In this document: positions 1-6,093 of the stretch, piece by piece | Position numbering within the stretch: the first letter of the stretch is position 1 | How the letters are laid out: every line of letters begins with the position of its first letter | DNA from: Gammaproteobacteria bacterium | GTDB lineage: Bacteria > Pseudomonadota > Gammaproteobacteria > Acidiferrobacterales > SZUA-150 | Direction of reading: 5' to 3' | Length of the DNA stretch: 6,093 bases | Assembly: GCA_029880755.1 (NCBI GenBank) | Contig: JAOUNW010000117.1 | Coordinates: forward strand, 1 to 6,093 | Translations under genes and position numbers: made by a program | The notes under the pieces: generated by a model | What the model saw: only the letters and a program-made list of their open reading frames with translations | What the model was told of the DNA's origin: nothing | Databases searched by the model: none

Positions 1-417
1 CGGGGATGGCGCATCCACCGATGCTGGCGTGGGACGGGTATTCGACAACACTCGATGCCGATAACGGGCATGGAAGACCGTCAACACCGGATCACTGCCG
101 GGTTCCAGTTGCCAGCCTTGGGGGGCTTTTTTGATGCCTGGCCAGCCGGTGATAATAAAATGCCCTTTGGCACCGGTTTTCACTTGCTCGATGTAGAACC
201 GGTGACCATTAATCATTTTTCCCTGATTAACCGGCTGCAACACCCAGGCGGCATTGATCACGGCATCGGCAATGGGCTTTTTTGTTTGGGCATCCGCGAC
301 TGTTCCCTCAATGGGGTGGGACCGATAGGCAAGACGGGGCTTGTCGACTGCAACAGCATCCACCGCAACGCCCGCCGCCAACCAGAACGATAACGCCACG
401 GCTGTTATCTGTCTCAT
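1..417 (-). CDS. Secreted carboxypeptidase-regulatory-like domain protein (gene D), 3' end outside window
   Basis: The reading frame is open for 139 codons from an ATG at 417 to the window edge, so the C-terminus is missing. Residues 1-23 form a typical Sec signal peptide: a short charged start (MRQ), a hydrophobic core, and an AVA motif that would allow cleavage before VDKPRL. Residues about 33-110 match the carboxypeptidase-regulatory-like beta-sandwich pattern: IEGTVADAQTKKPIADAVI, then an aromatic strand (AAWVLQ), a GHFIITGW strand, and a DPVLTVFHARYRHRVL strand. The same order of motifs occurs in gene B, so the two look like paralogues. The start is well supported: the ATG overlaps the stop of gene C by four bases (ATGA), and AAGGA lies nine bases upstream inside the end of gene C. 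The protein is probably periplasmic or extracellular. Such domains usually serve in structure or binding; no enzymatic residue is visible and the specific role is unknown. Confidence 0.8.
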   Translation of the reverse strand, partial: MRQITAVALSFWLAAGVAVDAVAVDKPRLAYRSHPIEGTVADAQTKKPIADAVINAAWVLQPVNQGKMINGHRFYIEQVKTGAKGHFIITGWPGIKKAPQGWQLEPGSDPVLTVFHARYRHRVLSNTRPTPASVDAPSP

Positions 418-2729
418 TGAGCGGCGTCCTTGCAGTCCTCGGGTAGGGTATCGGGATTGGCTTGATACTGCTTTTTCTGTTCCTCGGTAAAGAAGCAAAT
501 AGCAACTGGTTTTGGATCAGCCTCCACGGCCGCCGTTAGGGGATACAGCTGCTCCTGCAACTGTTCTTTGGGTAACTGATACGATGCGTCTTGGTCGATA
601 TTGAAGTGTTGTATCAAATAGTCTTGAAACCAATAGTAATACGATTGGGTTCGGGCCTTATCCACTTCGCTTCCCGTGTGGTTACCCACCTCGCCTTGGT
701 TGACTTTCGATCCAGGGTAAGCCCCGGAATTCACCAGCAACCCCAACGCTTCCTGGCCTTGCTGGTACCAGGTATCCAGGTATCCCTTACCGGTATAGCG
801 AACGTAGGATTTGGATTGATCCGTCAAATAGGCAACGCGGATATACGTCCCCGGCGCCAGGTAATCAAAACGCACCACCGGATAACCCGGCTTAAACCAG
901 AACTGGTAGTTTTTTAAGTGCAGCGGGTCAATACTGCTTCTCGTGCTCTTCGGAATATGTTCCCAGATATACGACCCTTCGACTTTAATCTCGTCATAAG
1001 TTCTGATGACATCATCAATAATAAAATAATCGGTACCATTAAAGTAAGTAAAGTACGTCGGCTCAAAAATATCCTTGGTGGTCACTACCACCGCATCCGC
1101 TTCGGCGCCCAAGGCGCCCCGGTAGACCACCTGTAAATACAGGTCCGTGGCATTAATAGGGATCGGTGTTTGGAAGGTGAAGCTTACCGGGGCCGGTTCG
1201 GCGCCGGCAGGCAGATCAAACTGCAGAACGGGTTCGGAGACAACGATGTCTTCTTCCTCGGAGCGGTAGGTTTGATTCGTGCAATGATCGTCGCCGGTAC
1301 TGTTCCAGGTTCTAGTGCCATCGGTGCGGTATTCGAACTCTCCCCGCAGATTCGGTTCATAGCAGAGATTGCGTTTGAATTTGGCTACGGCCACCAGTTT
1401 GCCACCGGCCATGTGCTGGGGATACGCGACCCCGTTGCTTTCGATAATGTCGGGGGTCACGTTCTTTATCTTTAGATTTATCTGCGTAAAGCCCTGGGTA
1501 TCTTTTTGCTTGGTGACGGCGTGGTCAACAATACTGTAGACCCCTTCCTCGGGCAGCGAGATTTCCAGGCGGCCGCGGAATGTGTGGTTTATAAATCCGA
1601 CCGAATAAGAAATTATTTTTTTAAATAGAAATTCATGAGCCATGTCGAAATTAAACTTATTGAGAGCAAACACTTTTTTATGGCCTGATTTCTCTAAATC
1701 TGCATCAAACAACGAATAGGAGCTAGACCTTGTATTTGTATCAACAGAGCCATTGTAGGCATCGAATACCCTTGTTTCCACGAAAGTAATATCGCCCGTA
1801 AGAGTTGAATTTCTCTCTGTTCCAACTGGACCCAGTAGTAATGAATCAGTTATCGGGTAGGTCCTGGTAGTAACTGGCGAGGGACTGGGAAATTCTGGAT
1901 GAGTTGATATTAACCCTGGAGATCCACGAAAATTAGTCCCTTGTGTTACGAAATTCCGGTTTGAGTATTCAGTTAGTCCTTTACCTGCGTTGATAGAAGC
2001 CTCTCCGATATCAGTATGCCAATAACTCCTGGGCTCACTAAATGTGATAATAGTAATATCTTGCTTCCCTATGTTTCTTATTTTCGCAAGTATGTCTCTA
2101 CGCTGAGAATAGTCTTCATATAAACTTTTCTCACCCGCAAAGGGGATTCCTCCATGCGAGTCATTTCGCGTGTGCTGTGGTTGCCCGGCATCCTGAATAA
2201 GATGAATTATATGGCCAATTGTTCTAAATGCACGAGCAAGATATTTTTCTCTTTCTAGGTTACTCTCATCTATTAAGCCAAGATATAGATAATCCATAAA
2301 ATCTTTATATGAGTATTCTTGGTCTCCCCCGAAATTTTCCGCATCTTCTAATCCCCAGGAGGGAGATGGTGACCCTGTAAAGTTAGCATCCAACCCTTTC
2401 GCAGTAATTGGATTATAGAAATGGTTCTTGTAGCGCGCCACAAAAGCACAATTATCATTCAGCGTATCATCTTCATGCCATGACCCTTTATGTATCCAAT
2501 CATAGGCCGTGAGTTGTTTTTCTAATGAGCATGCATTAGATTTACCGATCAACAGCTGCTTAATCGAACTTAATCCAAGATTATTAATATGATTTGGTAA
2601 CACAGATAAATCTACAGTTTTTATTGATAACTCCCTATGTGTTTTTCTTTCATAACCATATACATCGTTATTGGCGATACCGAAAGCTACTAGCACTAGT
2701 ATAGTTGAATAACATTTATTCATTTTCAT
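414..2729 (-). CDS. Secreted zinc-dependent phospholipase C / S1-P1 nuclease-like protein with large beta-rich C-terminal module (gene C)
   Basis: The 771-residue product begins with a signal peptide (about 1-25, hydrophobic core ILVLVAFGIA). Residues 26-210 carry the metal-site pattern of the zinc-dependent phospholipase C / P1 nuclease superfamily: KTH (H31), GSWHEDD (E86-D88, Asp-ligand position), KNHFYNP (H103), GHIIHLIQD (H176, D180), QPQH (H186), NDSH (H192) and YEDY (E205). The spacings H-x3-D and D-x5-H equal those of the Bacillus cereus enzyme (His118, Asp122, His128). Substrate, lipid or nucleic acid, cannot be told. Residues about 210-375 are poorly conserved and partly Ser/Thr/Pro-rich. 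Residues about 385-700 look beta-rich and Ig-like, with strings such as DLYLQVVYRGALG and TKDIFEPTYF; the tail is helical and Gln-rich. Classical family members are far shorter (about 250-300 residues). Base composition changes abruptly near residue 375. A second ATG at 2723 (codon 3) has GGA seven bases upstream and may be the true start. Confidence 0.78.
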   Translation of the reverse strand: MKMNKCYSTILVLVAFGIANNDVYGYERKTHRELSIKTVDLSVLPNHINNLGLSSIKQLLIGKSNACSLEKQLTAYDWIHKGSWHEDDTLNDNCAFVARYKNHFYNPITAKGLDANFTGSPSPSWGLEDAENFGGDQEYSYKDFMDYLYLGLIDESNLEREKYLARAFRTIGHIIHLIQDAGQPQHTRNDSHGGIPFAGEKSLYEDYSQRRDILAKIRNIGKQDITIITFSEPRSYWHTDIGEASINAGKGLTEYSNRNFVTQGTNFRGSPGLISTHPEFPSPSPVTTRTYPITDSLLLGPVGTERNSTLTGDITFVETRVFDAYNGSVDTNTRSSSYSLFDADLEKSGHKKVFALNKFNFDMAHEFLFKKIISYSVGFINHTFRGRLEISLPEEGVYSIVDHAVTKQKDTQGFTQINLKIKNVTPDIIESNGVAYPQHMAGGKLVAVAKFKRNLCYEPNLRGEFEYRTDGTRTWNSTGDDHCTNQTYRSEEEDIVVSEPVLQFDLPAGAEPAPVSFTFQTPIPINATDLYLQVVYRGALGAEADAVVVTTKDIFEPTYFTYFNGTDYFIIDDVIRTYDEIKVEGSYIWEHIPKSTRSSIDPLHLKNYQFWFKPGYPVVRFDYLAPGTYIRVAYLTDQSKSYVRYTGKGYLDTWYQQGQEALGLLVNSGAYPGSKVNQGEVGNHTGSEVDKARTQSYYYWFQDYLIQHFNIDQDASYQLPKEQLQEQLYPLTAAVEADPKPVAICFFTEEQKKQYQANPDTLPEDCKDAAQ
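427..431 (-). promoter_or_regulatory. Ribosome binding site of gene D
   Basis: The minus strand reads AAGGA here, nine bases before the ATG at 417. It lies within the last codons of gene C. Together with the ATGA stop/start overlap it supports translational coupling of D to C and fixes the start of D. Confidence 0.6.
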
Positions 2730-3411
2730 ATCCGCTTAAATACTGCCGATTTTTCTCCATATCTCCGTAGAGATCTAAGTAATCTATTAGGCCAAGCAGC
2801 TCGCTCTCTAGTAATCCTTTCTCACTCAAAAATTCCCTTTCTTTAATTATCGCAGCTACTATATGAGGGGTTTTCTTCCAGCTATAATTCGAAGATGAAT
2901 GTATACTGATTGCTGTACTCAAGGATCCGATTGCATTCTTATAATCTATTAGTGAACCCTTGAATTTTTCCAGCTTAATGGTTTCACCGTCTCGATCTGA
3001 AAAAAGAACAAAGCCACCGTTAAACCGACGGTGGCTATTTAGCCCTATCGGTTTATATCCTCTCTTATATAACGTAATCTCCGGCTCCCAACCAGTCACC
3101 TGGTTAAACGGTCCTACAATCCGAGGCCCCCAGGCAGAGAACTTATAATTACCATCTTTGTTAGTAATCGTATCTGTATGATATACAGTCTCACCGCCAT
3201 GTCCGCCATCTCCCAGAACAGCACTCAACCCCCATTGAAGCACCACAACCACACCCTCTAGCGGCGCATTGGTTTCAGCATCAATGACTCTTCCTTCAAT
3301 GCTGGTACCAAAGTAAATAAAAGGACCAGACCATAGCCAAACAAAGAACAAAGGGACACCGACAAAATAGGGCAAGAGTTTCCGTTTAGTTTTCACATTA
3401 TTGGTCTCCAT
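2716..3411 (-). CDS. Membrane-anchored carboxypeptidase-regulatory-like domain protein (gene B)
   Basis: From the chosen start the product has 231 residues. A basic N-terminus (KTKRK, residues 7-11) is followed by one hydrophobic segment at about 12-34, which reads as an uncleaved signal anchor placing the rest outside the cytoplasm. Residues about 36-125 fit the carboxypeptidase-regulatory-like beta-sandwich: SIEGRVIDAETNAPLEGVVV, a TNKDGNYKFSAWGP strand, and a PEITLYKRGYKPIGL strand, as in gene D. The C-terminal part (about 140-231) is helical and charged, and I do not recognise it. I chose the ATG at 3411 because it shares one base with the stop of gene A (TAATG). An in-frame ATG at 3432 would add seven residues and overlap A by 22 bases; GAGAGGG lies 11 bases before it, so it remains possible. 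Function unknown; perhaps an anchor or accessory protein for its secreted neighbours. Confidence 0.78.
   Translation of the reverse strand: METNNVKTKRKLLPYFVGVPLFFVWLWSGPFIYFGTSIEGRVIDAETNAPLEGVVVVLQWGLSAVLGDGGHGGETVYHTDTITNKDGNYKFSAWGPRIVGPFNQVTGWEPEITLYKRGYKPIGLNSHRRFNGGFVLFSDRDGETIKLEKFKGSLIDYKNAIGSLSTAISIHSSSNYSWKKTPHIVAAIIKEREFLSEKGLLESELLGLIDYLDLYGDMEKNRQYLSGYENE
3000..3036 (-). terminator. Terminator-like hairpin inside gene B
   Basis: On the coding strand, AGCCACCGT (3036-3028) and ACGGTGGCT (3020-3012) form a perfect 9-bp stem, six of the nine pairs G-C, around a 7-base loop. The tract that follows, counted from the last stem base, is T-rich and ends in six T (3005-3000). This is the layout of a Rho-independent terminator, but it lies within codons of gene B (about residues 126-138), so it could also be chance. 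If active it would reduce expression of C and D relative to A; in a translated message the ribosome would normally prevent folding. Confidence 0.35.
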
Positions 3412-6093
3412 TAGATTTCGTCCAGTCTCCATACACCGTCCAGCCCTCTCAGGAAATAGATAAAAAACACTTTTTGATTATTTTCAATAGATCGAGTAAT
3501 TGCGTACTCTCCAATATCTGAATTAATTGAGATGCGGTGCATCCTGGAATAACTGCCAACAATATCGCTCATATGTGGCAACAAGGCTTCAAACACTGGC
3601 TGGTATTTGAACTTGGCACCGCTATCAAGGTACATAACTGCTTGCCCTACATTGCCACTTACAAGCGCGCTATTCATCCCGTCCCACATATCGGTAAACA
3701 ATTTATCCATGTCGTTTGGGTTGTTTGCGACAATAACGAGGCTTTCCTGGTACACATTGCTATCAACATCCATGACGCTGACATTGACCCGATAGATGCC
3801 CGGTTGACGATAACTATAGTCAATGGGTTTGTTGGCGTCTTCTGTCGCACTATCGTTGAGACCGTCACCATCAAAGTCTACCCAGATTTTATAGATTGGT
3901 ATTGTGGTATTAGCGGTAACAGTAAGTTCCACCGGTAACAATGCCACGCCACCCTCCGGTGTTAAGGTGATGTCATAAGGCCGGGTTAATCCTTTCGAGG
4001 AAATAGTAACGGTATTTGTGGCGGTTTGGCCATTAAGGGTGGTGGCAACCGCTGTTAATGTATTATCGCCCTGAGCCAGTCGGAGTTGATTGACATAAAA
4101 GTGTCGTCCATAAGTCTCCGCTACAGCCCCATTTACGGTAATACCGGTATTCACCGGCCCTAACCAATCCCCCTCAACAAGTGTCGTATTGTTATCGACA
4201 TTGGCGTAACTTTCGGGGCTAGTAATCTGCACAAAGAGCTCGCCATTATAGGATACCGTTACCGTTTGCTCGGCTTTTGTTTCATTGCCGTTGGCATCGG
4301 TGGCCGTCCAGGTAACGATGGTCGTGCCCAGGTCAAAGGTATCCGGGGCGTTATTGATAATGGTAACCGGTGTAAAAATATCCGTGGCGCCGGCTTGGCC
4401 GATATCAATCGCAGCCGGGATCTTTGTTGGATCGGAATAGGTCACGCTGATGCCTTGCGGCACTGTCAGTTTGGGCGGTGTTGTGTCTCGCACGGTAATA
4501 GTCTGCACCGCCCTGCCTGTACGCCCGGCAGAGTTGGTGGCGGTCCAGGTAACTACCGTGGTTCCTAATGGGAAAGGCCCGCTTTTGTCCGGTGTTGCGG
4601 GAATTGTGCCATCGATAGCGTCGGTAGCGGTGCCGGTGCCAATTTCCACCGGGGTTAGAATATCTGTCGCTTCTACAACAATATTATCGGGAGCATCGAC
4701 AATGGGAACGGTGCCGGCAACAACCGTGGAATAGGTATTGGCCCAAACTTCGCCATTCTTCATCCAGGTAGCAATCATGTTGCCGCAATCGTCATGCCCT
4801 ATACGATATCTATAATAATCTCCCCATAAACGCTGATATCCTTGGCCGATGAGTTCTGGCGTATTCCATGTTGTATTGCCAAATTTGGACATAGCAACCC
4901 AAACCCCATGAATATTCTCGCCTCCGGCAATCCGATCCTTGGGCCCAAATTCGTACCACATTACCGCAAGATTACCCTTGCTATTGCTCGTGACATGAGG
5001 ACCATAAACTCTAACTCCTTGACCACTGACGATTTGCTGCGGCTGGGACCATCCTTGACCTGGTGTTAGCCTGGCAGACCACACGGTATTACCATAATAA
5101 CCCCAATCGAATCCTTCAAAGGAAGGATAGGGTCCGCTACGAGTAGTCCAGACTGAATTACCAATCCACACAATAACCGTATTGCCTTGCGCATCCATGG
5201 CTACCTGAGGTTCGGCTGCCCCAACAGAATCGTTATCTATTTTAGCCGGACCCCCCCATCCAATCCCTGCCTCATAGTAGTTAGCGTAAATATGCCATTT
5301 ACTATCGACGTCCAGCTGTGTCCAAACAGCGACCGCATTACCTTGCGGATCCATAGCCAACTCAGGATGCCAGGCGGTTGTCGGTGAGGCATCAGTAGCA
5401 ATACTTATACGTTCCGCAGGCGCCCATTGTTCGCCATCAAAGTAACTTGAGTTAATGATAAAGCGACCTGTATAAGGCCCCTTATTCATCCATATGGCAA
5501 TGGCGTCACCATTTTCTGATTTTGCAATTTGAGGATAGTGATAGCTGCGGTATCCCCAGTTTTCAGTTAGTTTGGACTCTTGCCCCCACCCAGAACCGGG
5601 TTGATACTGGCGCGATGTGATTAGGTCCGTACTATAGTTATCCCGAACAAAAACCGCTTCTCCAGACTGATTGATGCTGAGATCAAAAAATGATGTAGTA
5701 TTACCCAATTCTTCATGAGCGCCCCAGCCGTTTTGCCAGTCCAGCTCTCTGATTTTGAGTTTATAGCCACCGGATAGCCCATAAAAATATTGACTCCAGC
5801 CTAGCATTGCTTTGTTGTCATCATCCGAAGCAATAACGCTGTCTATTATATAGCTTCTTAGAGGGTGCTCAGGCGAAATGGGATATTCCCCGGTCCAGCC
5901 ACCGCCCGCGACAAACTGATTAACAAATTGTCGGACTCCATTAACATCTGCTTGTTGCCAGGCAACCAGTCCCCGATTGCATCCTACCATCGATACTTGC
6001 GGCCAAGCAGCGGCATTGGTGCTTAACAGTCGCGCCGTGCCCCACCCTCCTGCGCTTGAGTAAACTGTCAGCACAACACTTTTGGTTTTACCG
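3411..6093 (-). CDS. Large multidomain surface/secreted protein: propeller-like repeats, two HYR domains, Ig-like, PKD-like and C-terminal alpha/beta domain (gene A), 5' end outside window
   Basis: The frame is open to the right edge (893 residues visible), so the N-terminus is missing. A GTG at 6074 lies inside a repeat and is not a credible start; residues below are numbered from it. Residues 1-450 hold about eight repeats of a GWG-x4-L strand followed by PQVAMDxxGNxxxVW, for example at 237-253, 289-305 and 359-375; this suggests a beta-propeller or similar binding fold. Two HYR domains follow (about 455-529 and 530-607), each with LGTTxVTWTATxxxG near its end. Residues about 612-693 look Ig-like. 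Residues about 698-784 are PKD-like and contain DFDGDGLND, a calcium-type Asp pattern. Residues about 786-887 form a compact alpha/beta domain ending FLRGLDGVWRLDEI, resembling NTF2-like tails. This architecture is typical of extracellular adhesion or scaffold proteins; no catalytic site is seen. It is the first gene visible in the operon and its stop overlaps the start of B. Confidence 0.8.
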   Translation of the reverse strand, partial: GKTKSVVLTVYSSAGGWGTARLLSTNAAAWPQVSMVGCNRGLVAWQQADVNGVRQFVNQFVAGGGWTGEYPISPEHPLRSYIIDSVIASDDDNKAMLGWSQYFYGLSGGYKLKIRELDWQNGWGAHEELGNTTSFFDLSINQSGEAVFVRDNYSTDLITSRQYQPGSGWGQESKLTENWGYRSYHYPQIAKSENGDAIAIWMNKGPYTGRFIINSSYFDGEQWAPAERISIATDASPTTAWHPELAMDPQGNAVAVWTQLDVDSKWHIYANYYEAGIGWGGPAKIDNDSVGAAEPQVAMDAQGNTVIVWIGNSVWTTRSGPYPSFEGFDWGYYGNTVWSARLTPGQGWSQPQQIVSGQGVRVYGPHVTSNSKGNLAVMWYEFGPKDRIAGGENIHGVWVAMSKFGNTTWNTPELIGQGYQRLWGDYYRYRIGHDDCGNMIATWMKNGEVWANTYSTVVAGTVPIVDAPDNIVVEATDILTPVEIGTGTATDAIDGTIPATPDKSGPFPLGTTVVTWTATNSAGRTGRAVQTITVRDTTPPKLTVPQGISVTYSDPTKIPAAIDIGQAGATDIFTPVTIINNAPDTFDLGTTIVTWTATDANGNETKAEQTVTVSYNGELFVQITSPESYANVDNNTTLVEGDWLGPVNTGITVNGAVAETYGRHFYVNQLRLAQGDNTLTAVATTLNGQTATNTVTISSKGLTRPYDITLTPEGGVALLPVELTVTANTTIPIYKIWVDFDGDGLNDSATEDANKPIDYSYRQPGIYRVNVSVMDVDSNVYQESLVIVANNPNDMDKLFTDMWDGMNSALVSGNVGQAVMYLDSGAKFKYQPVFEALLPHMSDIVGSYSRMHRISINSDIGEYAITRSIENNQKVFFIYFLRGLDGVWRLDEI
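4254..4712 (-). repeat. Tandem pair of HYR domains encoded in gene A
   Basis: Two consecutive segments of about 75-78 codons encode HYR (hyalin-repeat) domains. Near-identical DNA is retained at the conserved VTWTAT strand: the 17-base stretches at 4300-4316 and 4537-4553 differ at one base. The rest of the two copies has diverged strongly, so this is an old domain duplication, or selection on that strand, and not a recent repeat expansion. Confidence 0.7.
4725..6093 (-). repeat. Array of about eight propeller-like protein repeats in gene A
   Basis: At protein level a unit of about 45-65 residues recurs. It has a GWG or similar aromatic strand (residues 11, 60, 117, 163, 217, 273, 342 and 403 by Trp position) and a strand of the form P-x-VAMD-xx-GN-xx-VW (ending near 41, 95, 145, 197, 253, 305, 375 and 440). 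Copies are well diverged at DNA level. The array may continue beyond the right edge, so the full blade number is unknown. Confidence 0.6.

Noticed and set aside
55..393. Plus-strand 112-codon frame
   Set aside because: It is antisense to gene D, whose signal peptide, ribosome binding site and domain pattern are clear.
308..505. Minus-strand 65-codon frame across the C/D junction
   Set aside because: It is out of frame with C and D, both strongly supported by domain motifs and by the ATGA overlap; its product is low complexity (GGGRCGGCCC).
591..1475. Three plus-strand open frames of 72-108 codons (591-917, 918-1136, 1170-1475)
   Set aside because: They lie opposite the GC-rich end of gene C, show no recognisable domain or signal, and are explained as frames antisense to a real gene.
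1590..3000. The AT-rich block as an insertion sequence or other mobile element
   Set aside because: No transposase or integrase frame, no terminal inverted repeats or target duplication were seen, and the reading frames pass through both edges intact.
4141..4150. Palindrome ATACCGGTAT as an operator
   Set aside because: It is only ten bases, lies deep in the coding sequence of gene A, and has no promoter elements near it.
3537..5387. Plus-strand and alternate minus-strand frames of 62-133 codons within gene A
   Set aside because: All lie within a continuous minus-strand frame with repeat and domain structure; none has an independent motif.
6072..6074. GTG as the start of gene A
   Set aside because: The frame continues upstream to the window edge without a stop, the GTG falls inside a beta strand of a repeat (VVLTVYSSAGGWG), and no signal peptide follows it.

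Overview
The window looks like the inside of one minus-strand operon in a Gram-negative bacterium, possibly a gammaproteobacterium. This rests on the signal peptides, the domain types and the mid-range base composition; the species cannot be named from sequence alone. Four protein genes lie head to tail and fill the whole window with no intergenic space. In transcription order (right to left) they are: (A) a large repeat-rich surface or secreted protein whose N-terminus lies beyond base 6093; (B) a small membrane-anchored protein with a carboxypeptidase-regulatory-like domain; (C) a secreted zinc-dependent phospholipase C / S1-P1 nuclease-like protein with a long beta-rich C-terminal extension; and (D) a secreted protein related to B whose C-terminus lies beyond base 1.

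All three junctions overlap. A to B is a TAATG stop/start sharing one base (or a 22-base overlap with an earlier start). B to C overlaps by 14 or 8 bases. C to D is an ATGA overlap of 4 bases. This implies one transcript and translational coupling. No promoter is visible and none is expected in the window, because the transcript enters from the right edge and leaves at the left. No RNA gene, CRISPR array, insertion sequence or attachment site was seen.

All four products appear to be exported or membrane-anchored. A combines about eight propeller-like repeats, two HYR domains, an Ig-like domain, a PKD-like domain with a calcium-type Asp motif, and a small alpha/beta C-terminal domain. C carries a recognisable zinc-site pattern in its first 210 residues. 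B and D share a domain pattern and flank C. A reasonable inference is an envelope or extracellular set in which C is the enzyme and A, B and D are adhesion, scaffold or accessory parts. I do not recognise it as a described system.

Three features deserve attention: a sharp base-composition break inside gene C, at the boundary between its N-terminal half and its C-terminal module; a run of seven A at that same point, where losing one A would end the protein just after the catalytic half; and a terminator-like hairpin with a T-rich tail inside gene B.
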